Below, piece after piece: positions 9,892 through 19,632 of a stretch of 64,000 nucleotides of DNA (position 1 is the first letter of the stretch; every line of letters begins with the position of its first letter). The DNA comes from Rhodoferax sp. (GTDB lineage: Bacteria; Pseudomonadota; Gammaproteobacteria; Burkholderiales; Burkholderiaceae_C): NCBI GenBank assembly GCA_018061265.1, contig JAGOUM010000005.1:1-64000 (forward strand). The letters are read 5' to 3'. Under the pieces are notes generated by a model. It did no database searches, was not told the origin of the DNA, and was given only the letters and a program-made list of their open reading frames with translations. The position numbers were made by a program, and so were the translations under genes.

Positions 9892-11700
9892 TTACAGATC
9901 TTCAATGCTGAGCAACATCTCGCTGATGCCCTTGCCAGCCTGCACCATCGGGAAGACGTTTTCGGTCGGGTCGGTGCGAAAGTCCATAAACACCGTGCGG
10001 TCCTTGAGCTTGCGGGCTTCACGCAGGGCCGGCTCCACGTCCTGTGCGCGCTCAATCAGCATGCCCACATGGCCATAGGCTTCGGCCAGCTTGACAAAGT
10101 TGGGCAAGGCGTCCATATAGCTGTGGCTGTAGCGGCCCTCGTATTCAATCTCCTGCCACTGGCGCACCATGCCCAGATAACGATTGTTCAAGGACACAAT
10201 CTTGATCGGCGTCTTGTACTGCAGGCAGGTGGAGAGTTCCTGGATACACATCTGCACCGAGCCTTCACCCGTGATACAAAACACCTCACTCTGCGGTTTG
10301 GCCAGTTTGATGCCCATGGCGTACGGAATCCCCACACCCATGGTACCCAACCCGCCCGAATTGATCCAGCGCCTGGGTTCGTCAAAGCGGTAATACTGCG
10401 CCGCCCACATCTGATGCTGGCCAACATCAGAGGTGATGTAGGTGTCGGCATCCTTGGTCATATTCCACAGGGTTTCCACAACATACTGCGGCTTGATCAC
10501 ATCGTTCTGACCACGGTCATATTTCAGGCACTGGCTGGAGCGCCAGCCCTCAATCGTTGACCACCAGGAAGCCAGGGCGTTGGCATCTGGCTTGACGGCT
10601 CCCTCTTTGATCATGGCGATCATTTCGGTCAGCACGTCCTTGACATCACCCACAATCGGGATGTCCACCTTGACACGCTTGGAAATGCTCGACGGGTCGA
10701 TGTCGATATGGATGATCTTGCGCTCATTCTGTGCGAAATGTTTCGGGTTGCCGATCACACGGTCATCAAAACGCGCACCGATGGCAATCAGCACATCGCA
10801 GTTTTGCATGGCGTTGTTGGCTTCAACGGTGCCGTGCATGCCCAGCATGCCCAGGAACTTGCGGTCACTGGCCGGATAGGCCCCAAGGCCCATCAGGGTG
10901 TTGGTACAGGGGTAGCCCAGCATGTCCACCAGTTGGCGCAATTCGGCCGAGGCATTGCTCAACAGCACACCCCCACCACTGTAGATGTAAGGCCGTTTGG
11001 CCGCCAGCAACAGTTGTAAGGCCTTGCGGATCTGCCCGCCATGACCCTTGCGCACCGGGTTGTAGGAACGCATTTCCACACTTTCGGGATAGCCATGGTA
11101 GGCCACCTTCTTGAACGAGACATCCTTGGGAATATCCACTACCACCGGCCCAGGGCGACCGCTGCGCGCAATGTGGAATGCCTTTTTCATGATCATCGCC
11201 ATGTCGCGCGCATCCTTGACCAGGAAATTGTGCTTGACGATGGGGCGGGTAATACCCACCGCGTCACACTCCTGGAACGCATCCATCCCAATGGCATGGG
11301 TCGGCACCTGGCCGCTGATGATGACCATCGGAATACTGTCCATGTAGGCGGTGGCAATGCCGGTCACGGCATTGGTCACACCCGGACCGGAGGTCACCAG
11401 TGCCACACCCACGTCACCCGTGGCGCGTGCGTAGCCGTCGGCCGCATGAACTGCGGCCTGTTCATGGCGTACCAGGACGTGCTGGATGGTGTCCTGCTTG
11501 AAAAAAGCATCGTAAATGTGCAACACCGCGCCACCGGGATAGCCCCAGATGTACTTGACGTTTTCAGCCTGCAGGGCTTTGACCAGAATTTCTGCGCCAC
11601 GCAACTCATGGTCCGAGTGACCGGCGGAAGACCTAACCGCCTGTGACGAATTGGGAGACAGATTTTGAACCGATGCCGTTTCGGCTTTTGATATTTCCAT
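9892..11700 (-). CDS. ilvB: Acetolactate synthase large (catalytic) subunit
   Basis: This TPP- and FAD-dependent enzyme joins two pyruvates, or pyruvate and 2-ketobutyrate, at the entry to branched-chain amino acid synthesis. The 602-aa product has the TPP-activating Glu in VRHEQAAVHAADGYARATG, the central FAD/DHS-like domain, and the C-terminal TPP-binding domain with GEGSVQMCIQEL and LNNRYLGMVRQWQ. It has about 30 extra N-terminal residues before the conserved core. AAAGG precedes the ATG by 6 nt. It is the first gene of the ilvB-N-C run. The name ilvI is equally usable. Confidence 0.96.
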   Translation of the reverse strand: MEISKAETASVQNLSPNSSQAVRSSAGHSDHELRGAEILVKALQAENVKYIWGYPGGAVLHIYDAFFKQDTIQHVLVRHEQAAVHAADGYARATGDVGVALVTSGPGVTNAVTGIATAYMDSIPMVIISGQVPTHAIGMDAFQECDAVGITRPIVKHNFLVKDARDMAMIMKKAFHIARSGRPGPVVVDIPKDVSFKKVAYHGYPESVEMRSYNPVRKGHGGQIRKALQLLLAAKRPYIYSGGGVLLSNASAELRQLVDMLGYPCTNTLMGLGAYPASDRKFLGMLGMHGTVEANNAMQNCDVLIAIGARFDDRVIGNPKHFAQNERKIIHIDIDPSSISKRVKVDIPIVGDVKDVLTEMIAMIKEGAVKPDANALASWWSTIEGWRSSQCLKYDRGQNDVIKPQYVVETLWNMTKDADTYITSDVGQHQMWAAQYYRFDEPRRWINSGGLGTMGVGIPYAMGIKLAKPQSEVFCITGEGSVQMCIQELSTCLQYKTPIKIVSLNNRYLGMVRQWQEIEYEGRYSHSYMDALPNFVKLAEAYGHVGMLIERAQDVEPALREARKLKDRTVFMDFRTDPTENVFPMVQAGKGISEMLLSIEDL

Positions 11701-11848
11701 GATGAACCTTTGTGAATTTCTCTGACGAAAAACCTTGGGTGCTTCTTTGCAAACACTTGTGGCGTTGCAGCGAAACTTAAGACCAAAGCCACAGACGTAA
11801 TGATGGTTTCGCCAGACTTTGACCCGTTTGCGTTAATTTGCAGCACAC

Positions 11849-11877
11849 ATTATCGCACCACCAGGGTGCAAGTTTCA
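11849..11877 (-). promoter_or_regulatory. Candidate promoter for ilvB
   Basis: On the minus strand a GATAAT -10 box (complement of 11849-11854) lies 17 bp after TGAAAC (complement of 11872-11877). That would give an untranslated leader of about 140 nt before ilvB. The -35 match is weak. Confidence 0.35.
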
Positions 11878-11944
11878 CCGTCTGTCGACCCACGACAACT
11901 TTGTTGCGATGCAATAATCCGGTACCACCCGCCCAGCCCCATTC

Positions 11945-12469
11945 ATGAACTTACCCCCGGCCAATTCAGCTCCCACACAACCATCCATGGCCCCGGGTCT
12001 GATGCGGCGCATGGCCTGCTGGCTGTACGAGGGCATGCTGCTGTTTGGCGTGGTGTTTATCGCCGGTTACCTGTTTGGCACCCTGAGCCAGACCAAGAAC
12101 GCACTGGACAATCGCCATGCCTTGCAGGCGTTTCTTTTTGTGGTGTTTGGAATCTACTTTGGTTGGCTGTGGGCCAAAGGGCAGACTTTGGCGATGAAAA
12201 CCTGGCACATCCGTGTGGTTGATCGCCACGGCCAGCCACTCACTCAGGGCCGCGCGCTGCTGCGCTACCTGTGGAGCTGGCTCTGGGTCTTGCCGCCCCT
12301 GGCGGTTTCCTGGTTGTTTTCACTGGCAGGGGCTGAGTCGCTGGTCATCACCCTGGGATGGATCGCCGTCTGGGCCATCCTGAGCCGTTTCCATCCACAT
12401 CGGCAGTTCTGGCACGACGCCCTGGCCGGCACACAACTGATCAGCGCAGAACCCGCAGTCCGCCCCTGA
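11945..12469 (+). CDS. RDD family membrane protein
   Basis: The 174-aa product has RDD-type organisation: an N-terminal arginine-containing segment (APGLMRRMACWLYEGMLLFG), then three or four membrane helices, with the conserved polar loop KTWHIRVVDRHGQPL between helices two and three. RDD proteins sit in the inner membrane. Some exchange ions, but the role here is not known. It is transcribed away from ilvB. Confidence 0.8.
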   Translation: MNLPPANSAPTQPSMAPGLMRRMACWLYEGMLLFGVVFIAGYLFGTLSQTKNALDNRHALQAFLFVVFGIYFGWLWAKGQTLAMKTWHIRVVDRHGQPLTQGRALLRYLWSWLWVLPPLAVSWLFSLAGAESLVITLGWIAVWAILSRFHPHRQFWHDALAGTQLISAEPAVRP

Positions 12470-12491
12470 ACACGCAGGAGCGGTGCCAGGT

Positions 12492-12917
<426 letters not shown>

Positions 12918-14594
12918 TCAGGCCCGGAACCTGTTGGTGATCGGGTAACGCCAGTCCTTGCCGAAGCTGCGGTGGGTCACACGAATCCCGATCGGTGCCT
13001 GGCGACGTTTGTATTCATTGATTTTGATGAGTCGCGTCACCCGCTCCACATCCGCAGCGGCGTAACCGGCAGCCACCAGGGATTCGATCGAATCGTCGTT
13101 CTCCATGTAACGCTCCAGAATCGCGTCGAGCACCTCGTAGGGTGGCAGGCTGTCCTGGTCTGTCTGGTCGGGCCGCAGCTCGGCGCTGGGCGGGCGGGTG
13201 ATGATGCGCTCAGGTATTGGCGCCAGCCCCGTGCCGTAGGGATCATGGGCATTGCGCCAGCGCGCCAGCCTGAACACGGTGGTCTTGGCCAGGTCCTTGA
13301 TCACCGCAAAGCCACCCGCCATGTCACCGTACAGGGTGCAATAACCGGTGGCCATTTCACTCTTGTTGCCGGTGGTCAGCACGATGCTGCCGAATTTATT
13401 GCTCAAAGCCATCAGCAGGGTGCCACGGATGCGCGCCTGAATGTTCTCCTCGGTGGCATCTTCGGCCAGGCCCTGGAATTCAGTGCTGAGGGTGGCCTTG
13501 AAGGCATCGAATTCGGGCACGATCGACAACTCGTCATAACGCACACCCAGGCGTTGCGCCATGTCGCGTGCGTCAATCCAGCTGATGTCAGCGGTGTAGG
13601 GCGAAGGCATCATCACCGCGCGCACACGGCTGGGCCCGAGTGCATCGACCGCAATCGCCAGCACCAGCGCCGAATCAATGCCACCTGACAGGCCCAACAG
13701 CACCGACGGAAAGCCGTTCTTGCCAATGTAGTCGCGCACACCCAGCACCAATGCGTCCCACAGGTCTTCATCCGCACTGCGTTGCGGTGCAATACTTGAA
13801 ACAAAATTAATAGCAGACTTATCCCTATCCAATTGGGCTAGAAGGTCAAATTCCTTAAAACTCGGGGCACGCGCCACCACCTGGGCTTGAGCATCGAGCA
13901 TGAAGGAATGGCCCTCAAAAACCACCTCGTCCTGCCCACCCACCAGGTGGGCGTAAACCAGCGGCAGACCGCAGTCCCGGACCCGTTCCTGCATCATCCG
14001 TTCACGCTCATCACCCTTGCCCACATGGAATGGCGAGGCATTAATCACCGCCAGCAATTCGGCACCCGCCTCACGGGTGCGCCGCGCAGGCGTTTCAAAC
14101 CAGGCGTCCTCACAGATCAGCAAACCCACCCGAAACCTGTCGTCACCCTCGCCTGCATCAAAAACGCACACCTCCTGCCCCGGGGTGAAATAACGCCGCT
14201 CGTCAAACACCTGGTAGTTCGGCAACTCGCGCTTGGCATAGCTGGCAATCACCTGGCCCTCGCGCAGCACGCTGGCCGAATTAAAGCGTTGTGGCACGCT
14301 CACCGAGCGGGTGCGGCTGCCGCCACCCGTTGGATGACCCACCACCACACAAAGGTCTTTCAGGTCGGCCAGTGCAGCCGCCAGGGCGTTCACGGCATCA
14401 TCACAGGCGGCGATAAACGCCGGCCGCAAGAACAGGTCTTCGGCCGCGTAGCCACAAATCGACAGTTCCGGGGTCAATACCAGGCGGGCACCCTGCTGGT
14501 AAGCGACCCTGGACGCATGGACAATTTTTTGTGAGTTACCCGCCAGATCACCCACCACCAGGTTGAGTTGGGCAATTGAGAGTTTGAGTGGCAT
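12918..14594 (-). CDS. nadE: Glutamine-dependent NAD+ synthetase
   Basis: NadE amidates deamido-NAD to NAD+, using ammonia freed from glutamine. The 558-aa product is the two-domain form. The N-terminal nitrilase-like glutaminase has Glu in LTPELSICGY, Lys in KRELPNYQVFDE and Cys in LLICEDAWFE. The C-terminal synthetase has the ATP loop LGLSGGIDSALV and LTTGNKSEMATGY. A short AT-rich stretch at 13798-13853, encoding LLAQLDRDKSAINF at the interdomain linker, looks like an in-frame dispersed repeat. Only 15 bp separate its start from the divergent gene at 14610. Confidence 0.95.
   Translation of the reverse strand: MPLKLSIAQLNLVVGDLAGNSQKIVHASRVAYQQGARLVLTPELSICGYAAEDLFLRPAFIAACDDAVNALAAALADLKDLCVVVGHPTGGGSRTRSVSVPQRFNSASVLREGQVIASYAKRELPNYQVFDERRYFTPGQEVCVFDAGEGDDRFRVGLLICEDAWFETPARRTREAGAELLAVINASPFHVGKGDERERMMQERVRDCGLPLVYAHLVGGQDEVVFEGHSFMLDAQAQVVARAPSFKEFDLLAQLDRDKSAINFVSSIAPQRSADEDLWDALVLGVRDYIGKNGFPSVLLGLSGGIDSALVLAIAVDALGPSRVRAVMMPSPYTADISWIDARDMAQRLGVRYDELSIVPEFDAFKATLSTEFQGLAEDATEENIQARIRGTLLMALSNKFGSIVLTTGNKSEMATGYCTLYGDMAGGFAVIKDLAKTTVFRLARWRNAHDPYGTGLAPIPERIITRPPSAELRPDQTDQDSLPPYEVLDAILERYMENDDSIESLVAAGYAAADVERVTRLIKINEYKRRQAPIGIRVTHRSFGKDWRYPITNRFRA
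13798..13853. repeat. Dispersed repeat copy inside nadE
   Basis: An AT-rich island (AAAATTAATAGCAGACTTAT, then GGGCTAGAAGGTCAAATT) in an otherwise GC-rich gene resembles the short dispersed repeat seen at 43650-43703 in general plan. It adds residues in frame between the two nadE domains without breaking the gene. Confidence 0.5.
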
Positions 14595-14609
14595 GAAATG
14601 CTCTGAAAT

Positions 14610-15827
14610 ATGAATGACAACAACACCGCAACGGACGCCGATGATTATGTCATTCGGGTGCTCGATTCACCCATGGCGGTCGACCTGACCAGCTGGAACA
14701 CCCTGCTGCACACCCAGGATGTGCCCACACCGTTCATGCGCCTGGAATACCTGCGCGCCCTGCACCAGACCGGCTGCGCTAACGCAGCCAATGGCTGGGA
14801 CCCGCGCTTTTTTCTTCTGGAGCGCCAGGGTGTGCTGCAGGCTGCCACGGTGCTCTATGTCAAGAGCCACTCGCAGGGCGAGTTTGTTTTTGACTGGGGC
14901 TGGGCCCGCGCCTACCAGCAACACGGTCTGGACTACCATCCCAAGGCTGTCTGCGGAGTGCCTTTTTTGCCGGTCACGGGCAGCCGCCTGCTGGCACGGC
15001 ACGATGCCGACCGGGAGCTGCTGTCGCTGAGCCTGCTGGCCTGGTGTGAATCAAATGGTCTGACTGGCTTACATGCGCTGTTTGCCAGCCCGCAGGATGT
15101 GCAGGCCTTGACCCGGGCCGGCCTGTTGACACGCCACACGGTGCAGTTTCACTGGTGCAACCGTGCCCCCGCTTACGCCAGTTTTGATGACTTTCTGGCC
15201 AGTCTGTCGCAGGAGAAGCGCAAGAAGATCCGTCAGGAGCGGCGCAAGGTCCACGACGCAGGTGTGCGTTTTGAAGTGCGTCGCGGCACCGAGATCAGCA
15301 GCGCTGACTGGGACTTTTTTTACCGCTGTTATGAGCGAACCTACCTCGAACACGGCAACCACCCCTACCTCAGCCGTGACTTCTATGCCCGGATGCAAGC
15401 CACCATGCCCGAAGACTGGCTGCTTTTTATTGCCACCCGCAATGGCGAGCAAATCGCTTCTAGTCTGATAGCTACCAACACCAGCAGTCAAAGCGCTGGC
15501 AGCCTGAATGGGTCTGAAATTTGCACCAAGGTCGCGTATGGTCGCCACTGGGGCGCGCTGCAACGTGTGGACTGCCTTCACTTTGAAGCCTGCTACTACC
15601 AGCCACTGCAGTGGTGTATCGACAACGGTTACCAGCACTTTGAAGGTGGCGCACAAGGGGAACACAAACTGGCCCGTGCACTGCTGCCGGTGACCACCAC
15701 CAGTGCACATTGGCTGGCCCATCCGGAGTTTTTTGCAGCGGTCGACCGCTTTTTGGAGCGCGAGCGCGCAGGCATTGACGACTATGTTGAAACACTCCAT
15801 GAGCACAGCCCGTTCAAAGCGCCTTGA
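14610..15827 (+). CDS. FemAB/GNAT-fold acyltransferase (DUF482-like)
   Basis: The 405-aa protein belongs to the family often labelled peptidogalycan biosynthesis protein or GNAT-like DUF482. Recognisable segments are SLSQEKRKKIRQERRKV, FFYRCYERTYLEHGNHPYLS and FEGGAQGEHKLARALLP. The FemAB-like double GNAT fold suggests aminoacyl or acyl transfer, but no substrate is established. Residues about 285-300 (TNTSSQSAGSL) lie in a stretch resembling a dispersed repeat. The gene starts 15 bp from nadE on the opposite strand with no clear ribosome binding site. Confidence 0.8.
   Translation: MNDNNTATDADDYVIRVLDSPMAVDLTSWNTLLHTQDVPTPFMRLEYLRALHQTGCANAANGWDPRFFLLERQGVLQAATVLYVKSHSQGEFVFDWGWARAYQQHGLDYHPKAVCGVPFLPVTGSRLLARHDADRELLSLSLLAWCESNGLTGLHALFASPQDVQALTRAGLLTRHTVQFHWCNRAPAYASFDDFLASLSQEKRKKIRQERRKVHDAGVRFEVRRGTEISSADWDFFYRCYERTYLEHGNHPYLSRDFYARMQATMPEDWLLFIATRNGEQIASSLIATNTSSQSAGSLNGSEICTKVAYGRHWGALQRVDCLHFEACYYQPLQWCIDNGYQHFEGGAQGEHKLARALLPVTTTSAHWLAHPEFFAAVDRFLERERAGIDDYVETLHEHSPFKAP
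15449..15505. repeat. Possible dispersed repeat copy inside the FemAB-like gene
   Basis: CGCTTCTAGTCTGATAGCTA followed by CAAAGCGCTGGCAGC has the same modular pattern (GATAGCT ... AGCGCTGG) as the repeat at 43650-43703. It is in frame and encodes a Ser/Ala/Thr-rich insertion. Confidence 0.4.
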
Positions 15828-15872
15828 GTTTTGACAAACCGATTCGCCTGCCACTGCGGATAATGCCCGGCC

Positions 15873-16493
15873 ATGCAAACCAATCTGCTTTTGTTCATGG
15901 TGGCGCTTGTCGCGGCGCTGCTGCTTCGCCCGTGGCGGATGATGGCTGGCGGCCTGCGCCTGACCCCGATTTTGGCGACCCTCACGCTGTTGCCTTGGCT
16001 CTGGGCTTTGCCCGCCCTGCACAAAATGCCATTGCAGTTGCAGGGCTCTGGTGCCTGCCTGGTGGTGCTGATGCTGGGCTGGCCGCTGGCCATTCCTGTG
16101 CTGGTTGTAGTCGGGCTGATCGCGGCGCTGATCTCGCCCATGTCATGGGAAGCTGCGCTGGATGTGACCGTCTGGCTGGGCGTGGTACCGGCCACCTTGG
16201 CGCTGGGCCTGGGTCTGGCGATTCGACGCTGGATCGGCCCGCACCTGTTTGTCTATATTCTGGGCCGGGCGTTTCTGGGCACTGTGCTGTGTGTCTTCAG
16301 CGCTGGCGTGCTGGGCCAACTGGCTGACCACACCTTGCCGGGCATTGACGATGGCCTGGGTCTGGTGGCACGTTGGCTTCTGGCCTGGGGCGACGCGTTT
16401 TTAACCGGCATGTTTGCCGCGCTGTTGGTCGCCTACAAGCCCGAATGGCTGGCGACTTGGTCAGACAGTCTGTATCTGAAGAAGAAACCCTGA
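15873..16493 (+). CDS. Multi-pass membrane protein, function unknown (COG3235-like)
   Basis: The 206-aa product is strongly hydrophobic with about six or seven membrane helices, starting directly with MQTNLLLFMVALVAALLL. A conserved-looking segment RRWIGPHLFVYILGRAFLGT lies near residues 115-134, and the end is basic (LYLKKKP). It resembles the predicted energy-coupling-type membrane proteins of COG3235, but I cannot name a substrate. It follows the FemAB-like gene by 45 bp and may be co-transcribed with it. Confidence 0.7.
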   Translation: MQTNLLLFMVALVAALLLRPWRMMAGGLRLTPILATLTLLPWLWALPALHKMPLQLQGSGACLVVLMLGWPLAIPVLVVVGLIAALISPMSWEAALDVTVWLGVVPATLALGLGLAIRRWIGPHLFVYILGRAFLGTVLCVFSAGVLGQLADHTLPGIDDGLGLVARWLLAWGDAFLTGMFAALLVAYKPEWLATWSDSLYLKKKP

Positions 16494-16511
16494 GCCATTT
16501 TTAACAGCGCC

Positions 16512-17186
16512 TCAATACAGCGCCGCAAAACGCTCCACTTGCCGCGTCGGGCCGGCCACAATCAGGTGGTCGCCGGGTTTGACTTCTGTCTCTGGCTTGG
16601 CGTAGATAAAGTCTTCATGGCGGCGCTTGATACCCACCACGGTGATGCCGTGGCGCTTGCGTACATCCGACTGGGCCAGCGTCTTTTTGTGGGTTTCCAT
16701 GGGTGAGCGGGTCTTGGCGATGGCAAAACCATCGTCAAACTCGATGAAGTCAATCATCTTGCCGGTGACCAGATGCGCCACACGTTCGCCCATGTCGGTC
16801 TCGGGGTAGACCACATGGTGTGCGCCGACCCGCTCGGCAATACGGCCATGTTGCGGATTGTTGGCCTTGGCCCAAATGTCTTTGAGTCCCATCTGGCTCA
16901 GGTTGAGCACGGTGAGCACGCTGGCCTCCAGGTTGCCGCCAATACTCACCACGGCATGGGCAAAGTCGTTCACCCCAAGCTGGCGCAGTGTTTCCAGGTC
17001 AGTCGAATCGGCCTGCACCACATGCGGCAACACACCCGAGAGTGACTGCACGGTCTCGGAGTTGCAGTCGATGGCCAGCACATCGTGCCCCAGTTCAACC
17101 AGTGAGGTGGCCACACCGGTGCCAAACCGGCCCAGCCCGATCACCACCACGCTGCCTGACAGCTTGCTTGTTTCTTTATCCGACAA
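16512..17186 (-). CDS. trkA: Potassium uptake regulatory subunit, TrkA/KtrA family
   Basis: This is the cytosolic gating ring subunit of a Trk/Ktr potassium transporter. The 224-aa product has one RCK-N Rossmann domain (VVIGLGRFGTGVATSL, then DCN as the nucleotide-binding acidic end) and one RCK-C domain (about 145-220), the single-repeat KtrA layout. I choose TTG at 17186 because GAGGAG lies 7 nt upstream and the frame then overlaps the trkH end by 11 bp. That indicates translational coupling. Confidence 0.9.
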   Translation of the reverse strand: MSDKETSKLSGSVVVIGLGRFGTGVATSLVELGHDVLAIDCNSETVQSLSGVLPHVVQADSTDLETLRQLGVNDFAHAVVSIGGNLEASVLTVLNLSQMGLKDIWAKANNPQHGRIAERVGAHHVVYPETDMGERVAHLVTGKMIDFIEFDDGFAIAKTRSPMETHKKTLAQSDVRKRHGITVVGIKRRHEDFIYAKPETEVKPGDHLIVAGPTRQVERFAALY

Positions 17187-18510
17187 TCGGTTTCTCCTCA
17201 GGGTAACGGTAATTGCGCCGCAGCTGGTTGGTGGCAATGGCAACGGCCAGCGTCACCACCCCCACCCTCCCGATGAACATCAGCGCGATCAGGATGAACT
17301 GCGCCGCCGGTGCCAGCTCGGCCGTGATGCCGGTGGACAAGCCCACCGTGGCAAACGCCGACACCACTTCGAACAGCACTTTTTCGTAGGGCAGCGTGGT
17401 CAGCGGCAAGATCAGCAGCATCGCCAGGGCGATGGTGGCCGCACCCAGTGCCACCACGGTGAGTGCCTGGCGCTGCACCGAGCTGGCAATACGCCGCCCC
17501 CGGAACTCGACGTCCTGGTGGCCCCGGATCTCGTTCCACACCACCAGCACCAGCACAAAAAAGGTGGTCACTTTGACACCACCGGCAGTGCCGGCACTGC
17601 CCCCGCCAATAAACATCAAGGCAAAGTGCAGCGCCAGCGACTCATTGGTCAGCCCGCCAATATCAATGGCGTTAAACCCGGCCGTGCGGGCCGATACCGA
17701 GGTAAACAGCGCGGCCAGCCCCTTGGTGGCCCAGCCCAGGGGCCCCAGCGTTTTGGGGTTGTCCATCTCGGTGACAAAAATGATCAGTGTGCCGACCAGA
17801 ATCAACGCCATGGAGCCCCACACCGTCAGCACCGTGTGCATGGTCCAGATCGGGCGACGCCGCCCGCGCTCCACCATCAGCTCGTGTAACACCGGGAAAC
17901 CGAGTCCGCCAACAATGATGGCCAGCATCAGTGGCCCGAGGATCGCCGCGTCACTTACATAGCGCATGACGCTGTCACCCCAGGTGGAAAAACCGGCGTT
18001 GTTGAACGCCGAGACCGAGTGGAATAAGCCTTGCCAGGCCGCCTGCCCCCACGGCATGCCGTAACCCCAGGCAAAACGCAGCATCAAGGCCAGCGCCACC
18101 AGCAACTCCATCACCAGCGTGACCCAGAGCACCAGCTTGGCGACACTTTTGACATCACCCAGCGCCAGCGAATGGGTTTCAGCCTGCAACAGGCGCTGGG
18201 TGCGCAAACGCAGGTGTTTGCTGACCAGCAGGCCCATCAATGTGGCCGACGTCATCATGCCAAAGCCGCCAATCTGAAACAGCGCCATGACGATGACCTG
18301 CCCGCTGCTGCTCCAGTAACTGCCGGTGTCAACCACCACCAGGCCGGTGACACACACCGCCGAGGCGGCGGTGAACAAGGCCACCAGCAGAGGAGCAACC
18401 TCACCCTTGGCATGCGACAGCGGCAACATCAACAGGCCCGTACCCAGCAGGATCATGGCCAGAAATGCCAGGACCAGGACCGTTGAAGGATGTAAGGTGC
18501 AGGCTTTCAA
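17176..18510 (-). CDS. trkH: Potassium uptake transmembrane subunit, TrkH/KtrB family
   Basis: The 444-aa product is a K+ translocating membrane subunit of the superfamily with four pseudo-repeated M1-P-M2 units. Filter-like glycines occur in SAVCVTGLVVVDTG, SAFNNAGFSTWGD, SARTAGFNAIDIGG and STGITAELAP. The length is closer to KtrB than to the longer E. coli TrkH. It is followed immediately by its regulatory subunit, so the pair is a self-contained K+ uptake system. Confidence 0.92.
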   Translation of the reverse strand: MKACTLHPSTVLVLAFLAMILLGTGLLMLPLSHAKGEVAPLLVALFTAASAVCVTGLVVVDTGSYWSSSGQVIVMALFQIGGFGMMTSATLMGLLVSKHLRLRTQRLLQAETHSLALGDVKSVAKLVLWVTLVMELLVALALMLRFAWGYGMPWGQAAWQGLFHSVSAFNNAGFSTWGDSVMRYVSDAAILGPLMLAIIVGGLGFPVLHELMVERGRRRPIWTMHTVLTVWGSMALILVGTLIIFVTEMDNPKTLGPLGWATKGLAALFTSVSARTAGFNAIDIGGLTNESLALHFALMFIGGGSAGTAGGVKVTTFFVLVLVVWNEIRGHQDVEFRGRRIASSVQRQALTVVALGAATIALAMLLILPLTTLPYEKVLFEVVSAFATVGLSTGITAELAPAAQFILIALMFIGRVGVVTLAVAIATNQLRRNYRYPEEKPIVG

Positions 18511-18598
18511 GATGTTAGATCGGTCAAATCAATTGCAAATAATATAGCACAAACATATTGATGGTATTGCGCTGTAGGCACTTTTTATATGAAAAAGG

Positions 18599-19576
18599 TC
18601 AAGCCGCCGTCTGCTGCCGCCAGACCTGGCTTGCCACCCGCAGCATGTTGGCCCCCAGCACTTGCGTTACCTCGAAGGCGCTGAATCCCACCTCACGCAA
18701 CGCAGCATCCAGCCGGGGCCAGGTGTCAATGGGGGTGTACACCACACTGCTAATGCCGTCGCCATAACCCGCCGCCTGTGGCCACCAGTAGGCCGGGTCA
18801 AACCCCGGCGGGCGGTCATCGAGTTCGGGTTGTGAAAATCCGTTGTCCAGGCCGATGCCGACATGGGCAACACCTACCAGTTGCGCCACATAGGCGGCAT
18901 GCCGCGCCACATCCTGCGCCGTGGGTGCCAGCGTGCCCAGAAACCGCGACACCCCCGAGACACACACCACCCCACCGGTGGCGGCGCAGGCGCGAATCTG
19001 CTCATCGCTGATGTTGCGGCCGTGTTCCACCAGCGCCAACGGGTTGGCGTGGCTGAAGATCACCGGCTGGCTCGATGCCGCCATGATCTCCAGACTGCAA
19101 CGCCGACCCGTGTGCGAACAGTCCATCAGCAGCCCCGCTGTGTTGATGGCCTCGACCATGCGCCGCCCAAGCGGCGTCAGGCCGCGCGGCACATCATGGC
19201 AACCATCGGCCACGCTGTTGTTGCGGTTGTAGGCCAGGTGGATCTGGCGCACGCCGAGTTGGGCGTACAGGGCCACCATCTCGGGCTGCTCCAGCAGCGG
19301 CATGGCACCTTCCAGGTCAAAACCAATGGCAATCTGCCCGCCGACCTGCGCCCGCCCGATGTCGGCCACCGAATGCACCTGAACATAACGATCCGGGTGC
19401 GCCGCGATAGTGGCCCGAAACCCGGCAATCACCGACAACACCTGCTCCAGCGGGTTCATGTCCATACCGACGTTGATCGACACGTAGTTCAAACCACCCG
19501 CACGCAACTGGTCAATTGGCGCAAAACTCGCCTGCGGATGCAGCGGCAGGCACATGTGGGCATCCCAACGGGTCAT
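18599..19576 (-). CDS. Membrane dipeptidase-like protein (peptidase family M19)
   Basis: The 325-aa product has the M19 barrel layout: GFDLEGAMPLLEQ (ligand Glu), DCSHTGRRCSLEIM and IFSHANPLALVEHGRN (His ligands), and GIGLDNGF near the C-terminus. The usual N-terminal H-x-D metal pair appears as DAHMCLPLHP, with Cys where Asp is expected. Activity may therefore differ from classic renal-dipeptidase relatives. It is last in a minus-strand run behind a HAD phosphatase and tryptophanase (gaps 56 and 39 bp). Confidence 0.8.
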   Translation of the reverse strand: MTRWDAHMCLPLHPQASFAPIDQLRAGGLNYVSINVGMDMNPLEQVLSVIAGFRATIAAHPDRYVQVHSVADIGRAQVGGQIAIGFDLEGAMPLLEQPEMVALYAQLGVRQIHLAYNRNNSVADGCHDVPRGLTPLGRRMVEAINTAGLLMDCSHTGRRCSLEIMAASSQPVIFSHANPLALVEHGRNISDEQIRACAATGGVVCVSGVSRFLGTLAPTAQDVARHAAYVAQLVGVAHVGIGLDNGFSQPELDDRPPGFDPAYWWPQAAGYGDGISSVVYTPIDTWPRLDAALREVGFSAFEVTQVLGANMLRVASQVWRQQTAA

Positions 19577-19632
19577 GATCTTCTCCAGAACGGCAAGGCC
19601 ACCATCATAGTGACCCGCAAGGTGTGCCCTGG

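Noticed and set aside
11701..11846. Branched-chain-rich leader peptide before ilvB (frame with I-I-T-S-V-A-L-V-L)
   Set aside because: The frame has no stop before the ilvB start and runs deep into ilvB, and no terminator hairpin is visible. It does not fit attenuation.
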